Assembly (NCBI GenBank): GCA_903863935.1
Contig: CAIPDV010000026.1
Coordinates: 25,515-89,514, forward strand
DNA from: an uncultured Bacteroidota bacterium
Lineage (GTDB): Bacteria > Bacteroidota > Bacteroidia > JABEUT01
Direction: 5' to 3'
DNA length: 64,000 bases
The notes beneath the pieces are model-generated. The model did not search any database, was not told where the DNA came from, and saw nothing but the letters and a program-made list of their open reading frames with translations. Made by a program: the position numbers and the translations under genes. Shown piece after piece: positions 20,314 to 30,147 of the stretch (positions are counted from its first letter, which is position 1; every line of letters starts with the position of its first letter).

Positions 20314-21843
20314 ATGAAGAAGCATCTACATTTCACTTTGTTAATAGTGTTGTTTACAGGACTGCAACTGGTAAACGCCCAAAAAAGATCAGGTGGTCAG
20401 CATGCCAGCCATGGGGATAGTGCCCTGGGCGGGAAAAATGATAGTGTTGCACCACCGGTAATTACTCATCATCAAATTACCATTGATGGCAAAACCATTA
20501 ATTATACTGCAACGGCAGGATATATGCCGATGAAAGATAAAAATGAAAATGTGCTTGCTAAAATATTCTACATCGCCTATACGGCTGATGCAGAACCTGC
20601 AAATAAGCGCCCCGTTACATATGTTTTTAATGGAGGACCAGGATCTTCATCTATTTGGCTGCACATGGGTGCTATTGGTCCGGTGAGGGTTCATTTTGGC
20701 GATGACAAGGGAACATCTCCTGCACCACCATTCACCTATGGTGATAATGAAAATTCATGGATTGGTTTTACCGATCTTGTTTTTATTGACCCTGTTTCCA
20801 CTGGATTCAGCCGCCCTAATAAAGGAGTGGAGCCTGCCAAATTTCACGGGTATTCCGAAGATATTGCTTCTGTTGGTGATTTTATCCGAATGTATACAAC
20901 ACGCAATGGCCGCTGGGGGAGCCCCAAATTTCTGACGGGTGAAAGTTATGGAACCACACGTGCATCGGGCCTCTCAGGCTATTTGCAAGATGCCTATGGT
21001 ATGTATTTGAATGGGATCACACTGGTTTCTTCCGTATTAAATTTCCAGTATATCGACTTTAACAGAGGTAATGATTTGCCTTATGCACTATTCCTTCCAA
21101 CCTATGCTGCAACAGCTCAGTACCATAAAAAACTCGCACCGGAATTGGAAGCATTAAACGTAGAACAACTCGCTAAAAAGGTTGAAACATTTGCTTCCGG
21201 AACATATACGTTGTTCCTGATGCAGGGGGATAAAGCCTCGGCAGACCTCACCAATAAAGTGATAGATTCTTTAAGTTACTTCACCGGATTATCAAAAAAT
21301 TATGTAAAAGGTTCGAATGAACGCATACGCGACCATCGTTTTTTTAAAGAGATATTGAGGGATGAAAGCAAAACCGTTGGAAGATATGATTCCCGTTACA
21401 CAGGAGAAGATGCGGATGATGCAGGGGAAGGGTTCTCCTATGACCCAAGTTATTCGGCTGTAAGCGGATTATTTAATGGAGCACTTAACGAATATATGCG
21501 CAAGGACTTGAACTATAAAAGCGATATGCCATATGAAGCCCTTACTAATGTATGGCCCTGGTCTTTACCTGAAAATGGCTACCTGGATGTTTCTGAAACC
21601 TTACGCCAGGCAATGACCCAAAACCCTTCATTAAAAGTAATGGTTTGCTGCGGGTATTATGATTTGGCAACTCCTTTTTATAACGCTGAATATGCGGTTG
21701 ATCACATGGGCTTGAGAGCTGATGTGAGAAATAATATAATTCTTACCTATTATAATGCCGGGCACATGATGTACGTAACGAAAGAAGATGATGCGAAGCT
21801 AAAAGCAGATGCCATTAAGTTTTACCAGGGAGCAATAAAATAG
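20314..21843 (+). CDS. S10 family serine carboxypeptidase
   Basis: YVFNGGPGSSSIWLHMGAIGP, LTGESYGTTRASG, YYNAGHMMY. Confidence 0.92.
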   Translation: MKKHLHFTLLIVLFTGLQLVNAQKRSGGQHASHGDSALGGKNDSVAPPVITHHQITIDGKTINYTATAGYMPMKDKNENVLAKIFYIAYTADAEPANKRPVTYVFNGGPGSSSIWLHMGAIGPVRVHFGDDKGTSPAPPFTYGDNENSWIGFTDLVFIDPVSTGFSRPNKGVEPAKFHGYSEDIASVGDFIRMYTTRNGRWGSPKFLTGESYGTTRASGLSGYLQDAYGMYLNGITLVSSVLNFQYIDFNRGNDLPYALFLPTYAATAQYHKKLAPELEALNVEQLAKKVETFASGTYTLFLMQGDKASADLTNKVIDSLSYFTGLSKNYVKGSNERIRDHRFFKEILRDESKTVGRYDSRYTGEDADDAGEGFSYDPSYSAVSGLFNGALNEYMRKDLNYKSDMPYEALTNVWPWSLPENGYLDVSETLRQAMTQNPSLKVMVCCGYYDLATPFYNAEYAVDHMGLRADVRNNIILTYYNAGHMMYVTKEDDAKLKADAIKFYQGAIK

Positions 21844-21864
21844 GGTAGGGGATTTAACAAGTTC

Positions 21865-23226
21865 TCAATAGAACTTTTGCTTTTCAAACCAGCTGTCATC
21901 AAATGTGAAGCCGAACATCAGCTTAACATAGTCCTGTTTGATAAGATTATTTGAGGTAGTGCCCATTGATCCAACCTGAATCCCCAGGTTCACAACGGCA
22001 GAACGTTTGTAAGGGCGGAATAGGCCTACTGGTAAACCCAATCCAGCTGAAACACTCATATCTTTTAATGGTGTATTGTACAAATCAAGATAATTCTGAC
22101 CATACGAAGCTCCTAAGCGGTAATGTATGCGCTGAAAATACGAAGTGGCGTACATTTTCTTAGGCACATATTGAATTCCAACACCATATTTATAGCTGTT
22201 GATAAGGTTTTCAGACTGGCCGAAATCAGAATATTGACTCCATTGAGACATTGTGTAGTCAAATGAAAAGGTCCATTTTTCCCCTTTTTTAATTGTAATA
22301 CCGGCACCATAAATTGCAGGCATTTTTAACTTCCCTACATAACTGGTATCTGTTAAAGTATCCATATTTACTATAGAACTTCCATTGTAATATTGAGAGC
22401 CTGAAAAACTGCTGTAATTAGCATTCAGGTTAATTGGAGGAGCATAGGTTAAGCCTATGGTGGCGTACCAGTTTTTTTCCTGATGATCTTTATCCGGACA
22501 TTTATACAAAGTTACAGAATACATCATCCCGAAGTCGGCATAAAAAGAATGTACCCCTACATTTTCAAGTTTCAATGTGCTGAATTGGTTGCTGTTTGGG
22601 AAATAGATATCTTCTTCGTTGGTAAGGTTACCAAATATATAAGAGATGTTTGCACCCAATGAAAGGCCTTTAAACGGGGAGTATGCTCCCCCTAAAAATA
22701 CTTTGTTAAAACCACCAATACCCTGATATTGATTTTGAACCGTGATACTGTCTACTGTATTGAACTGACTGATATTATAACCCAGTGAGCTGACAGGGGT
22801 AAGCCCCATGGATAATCCCACATGCCTGCTTACAGGCATATTCAAAACAATGTAAGATAAATAGGCATTATTGCTTTTTGAAGTTTGTCCTTCTGTGCTT
22901 AGCTTTAAAATATTGTCTACTATCCCAGTTTCAAAAGATGCCATTTTAATACCACCTTTCCCCGATGTGTCCTGGTAGGGAATAAATCCATAAGCATAGG
23001 AAGCCGGATTCTTCAGATTTATAAAGAAAGGGGTTATTGAATCGTTGTGATAGGCAATACCGGTTCCACCCATAGAGAAATTAAGTACGCTGCTCTGATC
23101 TTGCAAGTCACCTATACCATACCGTGAATAGGGTGATATATCACTTGACTGGGCTGAGGCAGTTCCCGCGCTGAATAAGGCCAACAACAATAAAAGAGCC
23201 GAGAATAGTTTAAAAGCTTTGTTCAT
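21865..23226 (-). CDS. Outer membrane beta-barrel protein (uncharacterised, adjacent to coaX)
   Basis: Signal peptide, SSDISPYSRYGIGDLQ...FSMGGTGIAY, aromatic C-terminus WFEKQKFY. Confidence 0.75.
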   Translation of the reverse strand: MNKAFKLFSALLLLLALFSAGTASAQSSDISPYSRYGIGDLQDQSSVLNFSMGGTGIAYHNDSITPFFINLKNPASYAYGFIPYQDTSGKGGIKMASFETGIVDNILKLSTEGQTSKSNNAYLSYIVLNMPVSRHVGLSMGLTPVSSLGYNISQFNTVDSITVQNQYQGIGGFNKVFLGGAYSPFKGLSLGANISYIFGNLTNEEDIYFPNSNQFSTLKLENVGVHSFYADFGMMYSVTLYKCPDKDHQEKNWYATIGLTYAPPINLNANYSSFSGSQYYNGSSIVNMDTLTDTSYVGKLKMPAIYGAGITIKKGEKWTFSFDYTMSQWSQYSDFGQSENLINSYKYGVGIQYVPKKMYATSYFQRIHYRLGASYGQNYLDLYNTPLKDMSVSAGLGLPVGLFRPYKRSAVVNLGIQVGSMGTTSNNLIKQDYVKLMFGFTFDDSWFEKQKFY

Positions 23227-23230
23227 TATT

Positions 23231-23992
23231 TTACTGAGATCTTTTAGCAGGTGCGAGATTGCTTTGGTTATGAAAAGGCGACAAAATTACATTAAGTCCT
23301 GTAAGCACCAAGAAAGGTTCGGCTTTTATTTTGATTTTAAGACTTTTTAACAACCAGGCACTATCTCCTCCGGAGAGAATAATTTTCAAATCTTTATGCT
23401 TTGATAGGTATGTTGTTGCAATGCCCTCCACCTCTTTAATCATTCCTTGTTGGACGCCGGATCTGATGGATTCCTCCGTTGTGCTTCCGGTAAGGGTTTT
23501 AAAATTACTATCCGCTGTAATTAGTGGGAGCTTGCCAGTAAAATAATTCAAGGCTTTATAACGCATTTCCAATCCGGGAGATATGCTGCCTCCCTTATAG
23601 ACTCCTTTGTTATCTATAAAATCATAGGTAATACACGTTCCGGCATTAATTACCAGAATGTTCTTTCCCATGCCTGTCGACCATGCCCCGCAAACAGCTG
23701 CAAGCCGATCCATGCCAAGGGTTTGGGGAGTTTTATAGGCCACCTTTACAGGCACTGGGGTTTTATAGGAAAGCTCAACAAAACGGGTATGCGCCGAGAG
23801 CTGTTTTTTTATTTCTGCCGGATATTCTTTAACACTGCATAAAATAGCGTTCTCAATCGTGGGGTTTTCCTTAAAAATGGCCTTAATAGTTGATAAGTTA
23901 AAGGAGTCGTAGGTAGTGTTCTTCACCAATTTGCCTTTAACAAATAGCCCTGTTTTAACCCTTGAGTTGCCTATATCTATTGTCAGATTCAT
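23231..23992 (-). CDS. coaX: Type III pantothenate kinase
   Basis: LTIDIGNSRVKTGLF, TLGMDRLAAVCGAW, LVINAGTCITYDFID, GGSISPGLEMRYKAL. Confidence 0.95.
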   Translation of the reverse strand: MNLTIDIGNSRVKTGLFVKGKLVKNTTYDSFNLSTIKAIFKENPTIENAILCSVKEYPAEIKKQLSAHTRFVELSYKTPVPVKVAYKTPQTLGMDRLAAVCGAWSTGMGKNILVINAGTCITYDFIDNKGVYKGGSISPGLEMRYKALNYFTGKLPLITADSNFKTLTGSTTEESIRSGVQQGMIKEVEGIATTYLSKHKDLKIILSGGDSAWLLKSLKIKIKAEPFLVLTGLNVILSPFHNQSNLAPAKRSQ

Positions 23993-24125
23993 TTTTTAAA
24001 ATCAGCCCAAAGCTAAGTAAAATCAATTTGATGATTTTGTAGCAGGTTAATATATTAACTATGAGATTGATATGGACAACTTCATCAAATTACCAAATTA
24101 TCAAATCACCAAATCAGTTTTTTAT

Positions 24126-24133
24126 TACTTTTG
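24126..24133 (+). promoter_or_regulatory. Candidate -7 box TACTTTTG for tRNA-Phe
   Basis: TAnnTTTG match 16 nt upstream of the tRNA. Confidence 0.5.
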
Positions 24134-24149
24134 CGCCCCCTGTTTAAAA

Positions 24150-24222
24150 GGTGCCATAGCTCAGCTGGTAGAGCGAAGGACTGAAAATCCTTGCGTCGCT
24201 GGTTCAATTCCAGCTGGCACCA
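24150..24222 (+). tRNA. tRNA-Phe (anticodon GAA)
   Basis: GGTGCCA TA GCTC AGCTGGTA GAGC G AAGGA CTGAAAA TCCTT GCGTC GCTGG TTCAATT CCAGC TGGCACC A folds as a complete cloverleaf; CCA not encoded. Confidence 0.96.
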
Positions 24223-24229
24223 CAACCAA

Positions 24230-24257
24230 AAAGCCTTATTTATTAAGGCTTTTTTTA
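24230..24257 (+). terminator. Intrinsic terminator of tRNA-Phe
   Basis: AAAGCCTTA-TTTAT-TAAGGCTTT followed by T-run. Confidence 0.8.
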
Positions 24258-24349
24258 TGCCTAAGTTGGAATAGGCTGTTATCTTTGTGGTGGGTTAAAG
24301 GCTTATTCAGATAATGGGCGATTTCATCCTATTGAATTAGCAGTTTTTT

Positions 24350-24916
24350 ATGAAAAGAAATTTAGTTGTGTTTTTTATTTTGTGCTGTTCTGTCGTTTGC
24401 AATGCGCAGAAAGACACAATCAAAGCCGCCAGTCTATTATTTGAAAAACCAAATTCAAAATGGTTCCTGAAAGAAATTAAGGACACATGTGGGTGGACCA
24501 TATATTCTTACAAACGGGAGCCTATTATCGACAGTGAAGGTCGTAGCATAATTCCCAATATTGCTTTCATAGTTGAATCTATACCCGATACCGTTACTAT
24601 AGACGTGATGCAGTATTCTATACATAGGCGTGGACAATTTCCTGCTAAAACTATTGGCATGTTCTCGGGAGAAGGCGGAAATTCAGACCCGAAGTATGAA
24701 AAACAGAATGCCGCAGGAATGCCAAAAATGCAATACAAAAATGCTATGGGATTTAAAGCGATTTATAAGGACATGGCAGGGGAACATTCAATTTATCTTG
24801 TTTTCCTCTTAAATAAACACAAAGGAGTAACAGTCATTATGGATATGACAAGTGAACTTTTTGAAAAATATGGAAAAGAGTTTAATGATGGATTATTGTC
24901 TATAACTGAAATGTAG
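24350..24916 (+). CDS. Hypothetical secreted protein
   Basis: 188 aa ORF with signal peptide MKRNLVVFFILCCSVVCNAQK. Confidence 0.6.
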   Translation: MKRNLVVFFILCCSVVCNAQKDTIKAASLLFEKPNSKWFLKEIKDTCGWTIYSYKREPIIDSEGRSIIPNIAFIVESIPDTVTIDVMQYSIHRRGQFPAKTIGMFSGEGGNSDPKYEKQNAAGMPKMQYKNAMGFKAIYKDMAGEHSIYLVFLLNKHKGVTVIMDMTSELFEKYGKEFNDGLLSITEM

Positions 24917-24921
24917 TTTAA

Positions 24922-27870
24922 TTACCCATTATCCGGATTAATAGTCGCCAGCCTGTACATTTGCTCCACTTCCACGTAAAGAAAATCAAATTCTTCTTTA
25001 ACCAGGCCTTTTAACAGATAACATCCTGAACCCTGAAAGCGGTATTGCCTTGCCGATTGTGGAAAATGGACGGAGTCTATCCAATTCCCTTCATTATCTA
25101 TAAATGTGCCGAAATACATTCGGTCTCCTTTGGAAGTACTGGTATTTTTTGTTGTGACTAAGTACCCGACAATTTCAACGGTTTTTCCGATTTTATCCCG
25201 CAATTCATTTGCGGTAAGGTTGCTGGGTATTTTTTCACGCATTAGCTTGAAAGGGGAACATAATGAGAATCCGAGCAATTCAATTTCATCAAAAGCATCG
25301 TCCTGCCATTTGTTTATTAGTTCAGGAAGCACATATTTTTTTGAATTCACATTAAAGAGCTCTTTTTCAGGATAGGTTTTTTTAACCGGTTGCAGGAGGG
25401 AATATATCTCCCACAAAAGTTCTTTTTTGTTTTTTCCGGTAAACTGAAAAGCTCCCACGCGTATAAGTAACCTAAGTTGTTCAACTGAGATGGCTACTCG
25501 TTTTGTAAAATCCTCCAGGCTTTTAAATACCCCGTTTCGCTGGCGTTCGGCAAAAATTGCATACACAACTTTGTCTTCCAAGCCCGCTATTCTGTTAAGC
25601 CCTAAATAAATAGTATCGTCTGCAATTTCACATTTATCGGAACTGTTGTTTACGCAAGGCGGAAAATTTTTTGCTCCATGCATCCGAGCTTCGTGTACAT
25701 ATAAGTCCGTGCGATAAAACCCGCCGCCATTATTGAGAGTAGCGACTATATATTCCAATGGAAAATAAGCTTTTAAATAAAGTGCCTGGAAACTCTCCAC
25801 TGCATAACTAGCCGAGTGACCTTTGGAAAAGGCATAGTTGGCAAAGCTTTCTATCTGAGTCCATATATCGAATACTGTTTTTTCAGAGTATCCTTTTTCA
25901 ATACAGTTTTTAAAAAAGTTACCTCTCACCAATGCAAATTCATTCCGCTGCTTGAATTTCCATGACATACCCCGTCGCAAGTAATCTGCTTCCGCCAATG
26001 ATAAGCCTGCAAAAAAATGCGCCACTTTAATCACATCTTCCTGGTAAACCATTACGCCATATGTTTCGGCAAGCAATTCATATAACTCTGGAATTTCTTT
26101 TTTTGCTTTTTCTCTTGCGTCTTCATTACGGTAACGTAAAATATATTCCCGCATCATTCCGCTTTTCGATACTCCCGGTCGAATAATAGAACTTGCAGCA
26201 ACAAGCCGTAAGTAATCGTCCGCCCGTAGTTTTGCAAGTAACATCCGCATAGCAGGCGATTCGATATAAAAGCAACCTATGCATTTACCAAGTTTTAAAA
26301 GCCCTTGTACTTTTTTGTCGGTTTTAAATTTTTGTATGTCGTGAATGTCTATATCAACTCCTTTGTTTTGCTTAATAATATCCAGCGCATCTTTTATTTT
26401 TCCCAGCCCCCGCTGACTCAAAATATCGAATTTATATAGGCCAATATCTTCCGCCTCCAACATACTGAATTGTGTGGTAGGATATCCTTTGGGAGGCATA
26501 AACGTAGCACTATAATGGGTAATCGGTTCTTCTGAAATTAAAATTCCACTGGAGTGAATACTTAGATGATTCGGGAAACCTTGTATGAGTTTGCTGTAAG
26601 TCAGCACATATTTGCCAAGTGTATCGGCTTGTTTAATATCCTGTAGTGCTTGTAACTTGTCGATATGTTCAGGCGTTAAGCCAAATACTTTTCCCAATTC
26701 ACGTATTACCGCATCGTGCTGATAAGTGTTATAAGAACCAAGTAAAGCAGTTTTCGTATAGCCAAACCTTTCAAAAATATAATGTGTAATATCATCCCGG
26801 TCGGTCCATGAAAAATCAATATCAAAGTCAGGCGGGTTGCTGCGCGACGGATTAATAAACCGCTCAAAATACAGATCCAGTTCAATGGGGTCGACATCGG
26901 TAATGCGCAGCAAATAAGCTACCATGCTATTTGCACCACTACCCCTGCCAACATAATAATAGTCCTTGCTTTGTGCATACTGAATGATATCCCAGTTGAT
27001 AAGAAAATAAGAAGCAAAATGCATTTGACTTATTACTTGTAATTCCATCTCCATACGCTTCAGCACCGTATCCGACGGATTTTTGTAACGGTACCTCAAC
27101 CCTTTTTCACATTCTGTTCTCAAGAGTTCGAGGTCGCCTTCAAGGCTGCCGGTATAGTGTTTCAGGTTTTTATTGGAAAATTTTCCGTACTCAAATGAAA
27201 TAGTACAATCATTTAAAATCCGTTCAGTATTTGCAATTAACGCCGGATATTCTTTAAAAGCCGAATAGAGTTCACCCTTCGTAAGCATCATTTCATCGGG
27301 GCTTGTTTGCTCGCTTTTGGGAAGCTGACTCAATAGTAAATTTAAATTGATTGCACGCAATAATCGGTGTGCATTAAAATGTTTTTTTTCTATAAAAGTC
27401 GTCGGCTGCATCACTACCATTTTATCGAATAGCGATTTATCTCTAGAAAGAGATAAGCGCATGAGGTCATTCACCGCAACTCCGATAAATTCGGTTTCCT
27501 TTAACTTCCACCCTGTATAGTTTTGAAGGGGATAAATAATATAACAATTAGAAAACTCAGGAGCTATTGCATCAAAGTCTTTTTTCTCATGAAGATGTTG
27601 AGTAAGGTGTATGTTGAGTTCGTTAAAACCCGCATTATTCCTGGCAATCCCCACATATTGCTGATGGATGCCGTTCCGGAAATCAACTCCCAATATGGGT
27701 TTAAGCCCCTGCTTTTCTGATAGCCTGACAGCATCAATACAGGCAGAAGTATTATTAATATCGGACAATACAAAAGAAGAATATCCTTTTACCGCAACCT
27801 CATTTAAGAGTTCCTCGGTGCTGAGTGTTCCGTAGCCGAAGCTGTAATATGTATGGCAGTTGAGAAGCAT
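24922..27870 (-). CDS. dnaE: DNA polymerase III alpha subunit, short DnaE-type paralog with degenerate PHP domain
   Basis: PHP-like N-terminus MLLNCHTYYSFGYG, palm NPPDFDIDFSWTDRDDI, YYVGRGSGANSMVAYLLRIT, FSKGHSASYA; 982 aa, shorter than replicative DnaE; adjacent to dinB. Confidence 0.88.
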   Translation of the reverse strand: MLLNCHTYYSFGYGTLSTEELLNEVAVKGYSSFVLSDINNTSACIDAVRLSEKQGLKPILGVDFRNGIHQQYVGIARNNAGFNELNIHLTQHLHEKKDFDAIAPEFSNCYIIYPLQNYTGWKLKETEFIGVAVNDLMRLSLSRDKSLFDKMVVMQPTTFIEKKHFNAHRLLRAINLNLLLSQLPKSEQTSPDEMMLTKGELYSAFKEYPALIANTERILNDCTISFEYGKFSNKNLKHYTGSLEGDLELLRTECEKGLRYRYKNPSDTVLKRMEMELQVISQMHFASYFLINWDIIQYAQSKDYYYVGRGSGANSMVAYLLRITDVDPIELDLYFERFINPSRSNPPDFDIDFSWTDRDDITHYIFERFGYTKTALLGSYNTYQHDAVIRELGKVFGLTPEHIDKLQALQDIKQADTLGKYVLTYSKLIQGFPNHLSIHSSGILISEEPITHYSATFMPPKGYPTTQFSMLEAEDIGLYKFDILSQRGLGKIKDALDIIKQNKGVDIDIHDIQKFKTDKKVQGLLKLGKCIGCFYIESPAMRMLLAKLRADDYLRLVAASSIIRPGVSKSGMMREYILRYRNEDAREKAKKEIPELYELLAETYGVMVYQEDVIKVAHFFAGLSLAEADYLRRGMSWKFKQRNEFALVRGNFFKNCIEKGYSEKTVFDIWTQIESFANYAFSKGHSASYAVESFQALYLKAYFPLEYIVATLNNGGGFYRTDLYVHEARMHGAKNFPPCVNNSSDKCEIADDTIYLGLNRIAGLEDKVVYAIFAERQRNGVFKSLEDFTKRVAISVEQLRLLIRVGAFQFTGKNKKELLWEIYSLLQPVKKTYPEKELFNVNSKKYVLPELINKWQDDAFDEIELLGFSLCSPFKLMREKIPSNLTANELRDKIGKTVEIVGYLVTTKNTSTSKGDRMYFGTFIDNEGNWIDSVHFPQSARQYRFQGSGCYLLKGLVKEEFDFLYVEVEQMYRLATINPDNG

Positions 27871-27900
27871 TGGAAAAAGATATGCATTGGGAAATAACTA

Positions 27901-29070
27901 TCACCCTGCCATTTTTATCTTTGGGATAGGCACCGCCAATGCCCTCAATATAGATTGGCTCCCGTATCTCAGGCGTATCTTATCCATAGCGAGGTAGAGC
28001 TTTATTTTTTCTTCTGAGTCATCAAACATATCGATCTGGCTGTGGCCCGAAACAAGGCTGCTGAATTTTACACCGATTAGACGGATGAGAATACGGCGGG
28101 AGTAGTTCTTTTTGAATAATTCCAGCACTTTGTCGAGTATAATATGGTCGGCAGCGGTGTATGGAATACGTGCCTGAAAAGTATGTGTCTGAAAATCGGA
28201 GTAGCGTATTTTTAATGTAACACAAGCTGTTACTTTTCTGGCTTTGCGCAAGTCGAAGGCAAGGGTATCTACCATTTTTATCAGAACGTTTCTGAGTTTA
28301 ACCACATCGGTAGTGTCTTTATCAAAGGTGGTTTCACTGCTCATGCTTTTTTGTTCGGTGTATGGTTCCACAGGTGAGTTATCTATACCATTGGCTTTTT
28401 TCCATAATCCTATGCCATTATCTCCGAGGACTCTTTCCATTAGTTCTATTGGCATTTCCTGTACGGTCTTTATCTTTTCAATACCCATACCCCTTAGCAA
28501 ATGATAGGTTTTGTCACCTACTCCCGGTATTTTTTTTATGGATAGCGGAGATAGAAAATCTTTCTCCGTACCGGTACTTATTTCTTTTTCACCATTGGGT
28601 TTGGCTTCGTTGGTAGCTACTTTGGAAACTGTTTTATTAATTGATAATCCGTAAGAAATTGGCAACCCTGTTTCTTTAATGATGGTCTGGCGCAACTCAT
28701 GCGTCCAAAGTGTAGTGTGTTTAATGAATCGATCCATGCCTGTAACATCCAGGTAATGTTCGTCAATAGATGCTTTTTCCACCACCGGAGCACGATCCTT
28801 TATAATATCGGTAACCATGGTGGAGTACTTGGAATATAAATCCATGTCGCCTTTTACAAATATGGCATGAGGGCATAATTGTTTAGCCATTTTTGAGGGC
28901 ATGGCTGAATGTATTCCGAACTGCCTGGCTTCGTAACTGCACGAAGCCACGACACCTCTGTCAGACGTGCCCCCAATTATGACCGGTTTGCCAACAAGCG
29001 ATTTTTTAGTCAAACACTCTACGGAAACAAAGAAAGAATCCAGATCTAAATGAACTATCCTGCGTTCCAT
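27901..29070 (-). CDS. dinB: Y-family DNA polymerase IV
   Basis: HLDLDSFFVSVE, KASIDEHYLDVTGMD, PISYGLSINKTVSKVATNEAKPNG, IPGVGDKT. Confidence 0.93.
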   Translation of the reverse strand: MERRIVHLDLDSFFVSVECLTKKSLVGKPVIIGGTSDRGVVASCSYEARQFGIHSAMPSKMAKQLCPHAIFVKGDMDLYSKYSTMVTDIIKDRAPVVEKASIDEHYLDVTGMDRFIKHTTLWTHELRQTIIKETGLPISYGLSINKTVSKVATNEAKPNGEKEISTGTEKDFLSPLSIKKIPGVGDKTYHLLRGMGIEKIKTVQEMPIELMERVLGDNGIGLWKKANGIDNSPVEPYTEQKSMSSETTFDKDTTDVVKLRNVLIKMVDTLAFDLRKARKVTACVTLKIRYSDFQTHTFQARIPYTAADHIILDKVLELFKKNYSRRILIRLIGVKFSSLVSGHSQIDMFDDSEEKIKLYLAMDKIRLRYGSQSILRALAVPIPKIKMAG

Positions 29071-29122
29071 AATTTAAAAAAAACAACAATGCAAATAACC
29101 TATTTATTCTAGTCTCATTTGC

Positions 29123-29135
29123 CTACAAAATGTAG
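29123..29135. promoter_or_regulatory. Candidate repressor operator (palindrome CTACAAAATGTAG)
   Basis: Palindrome upstream of dinB; shares 20/21 nt with the second copy at 29193-29213. Confidence 0.75.
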
Positions 29136-29197
29136 ATAGTGAAAAAATATTTTTCAAAATTCTTCTTTGATGGTCTAATTATTTTAGTTATATTTGC

Positions 29198-29210
29198 CTA
29201 CAAATTGTAG
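29198..29210. promoter_or_regulatory. Candidate repressor operator (palindrome CTACAAATTGTAG)
   Basis: Perfect palindrome ending 4 nt before the regulator ATG; flanked by candidate -7 box TATATTTG at 29189-29196. Confidence 0.75.
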
Positions 29211-29214
29211 ATAT

Positions 29215-29985
29215 ATGGCACGCATAGCAAAAAACATCCGTCACCTCAGAGACTTGAGGAAGTTTACCCAACAGGAGTTGGCCGATAAACTGAACATTAC
29301 CAAAGCCCGCCTGGGCTCGTATGAAGAGAGCAGGAGCGAACCTTCGGCAGAGATGCTGATAAAATTCTCCAACTATTTCCACATCTCCATTGATGCTTTG
29401 CTGAGGGGCGACCTCACCAAAACCAACCTCGACGGCCTTATGAAAATCGGTAACAATAGGCTGCTTTTCCCGGTAATACGGAACGAAGAAGATAATGAAG
29501 AGATAGAATTGATATCCATGAAAGCCTCGGCGGGATACCTTAACGGCTATGCCGATCCGGAATATGTAGAACGCTTGCAACGCATCAAATTGCCTTTTCT
29601 TCCCGCAGGTAAACACAGGGCTTTCCCTATTAAGGGAGATTCTATGCCGCCACTGCGCGATGGCAGCTTTGTGGTAGCTAAATATGTGGAGTCGTTCAAC
29701 GAAATAAAGGACGGAATGACCTATGTGCTGCTTACCAAAACGGAAGGCATAGTATATAAAAGGATATACAGAACCCCGAAAAAGAAAGACCTGCTTACGC
29801 TTGTCTCCGACAATAAAATATACCAACCCTATGAGGTGAAAGCCTCCGACATACTAGAGCTGTGGGAATATATATGCTCGTTGAATATAGGGGCATATAA
29901 AGAGGAAGAACTCAACTATGGCAGCATTATGAATATGCTAAAAGGCTTGCAGGTGGAGATGAAGTCGATAGGGAAGGGGAAGTAG
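29215..29985 (+). CDS. XRE-family HTH + S24/LexA-like self-cleaving repressor
   Basis: HTH NIRHLRDLRKFTQQELADKLNITKARLGSYEESRSEPS; cleavage-site-like KASAGYLNGYADPE; catalytic Ser in FPIKGDSMPP and Lys in GIVYKRIY. The ORF-track start 29194 is a TTG inside the operator; ATG 29215 preferred. Confidence 0.9.
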   Translation: MARIAKNIRHLRDLRKFTQQELADKLNITKARLGSYEESRSEPSAEMLIKFSNYFHISIDALLRGDLTKTNLDGLMKIGNNRLLFPVIRNEEDNEEIELISMKASAGYLNGYADPEYVERLQRIKLPFLPAGKHRAFPIKGDSMPPLRDGSFVVAKYVESFNEIKDGMTYVLLTKTEGIVYKRIYRTPKKKDLLTLVSDNKIYQPYEVKASDILELWEYICSLNIGAYKEEELNYGSIMNMLKGLQVEMKSIGKGK

Positions 29986-30020
29986 TTTATAAAGGGAAAA
30001 GTTCATAAAGTAAGCTCAAT

Positions 30021-30070
30021 CGTCATTGCGAGGCTCCGCGAAGCCCGTCCGAACGGTTCATCCGGGCGGG
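30021..30070 (+). repeat. Composite REP-like element: CGTCATTGCGAGG repeat joined to the 27-nt palindromic mini-element
   Basis: cgtcattgcgaggctccgcgaag + cccgtccgaacggttcatccgggcggg; 46/50 identical to the reverse complement of 31510-31559. Confidence 0.85.
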
Positions 30071-30098
30071 CAATCTCTGTTACTATGTATCCTAAATT

Positions 30099-30130
30099 CC
30101 CCTCCCTTGGAGGGGCAGGGGTGGTGGCTT
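30099..30130 (+). repeat. Hairpin repeat CCCCTCC-CTT-GGAGGGG with G-rich tail
   Basis: Perfect 7-nt stem followed by caggggtggtgg. Confidence 0.55.
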
Positions 30131-30147
30131 TTCCCTTTTAACTTATT

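Noticed and set aside
29188-29826. 212 aa minus-strand ORF
   Set aside because: Fully antisense to the S24 repressor gene; composition and lack of motifs indicate a shadow ORF.
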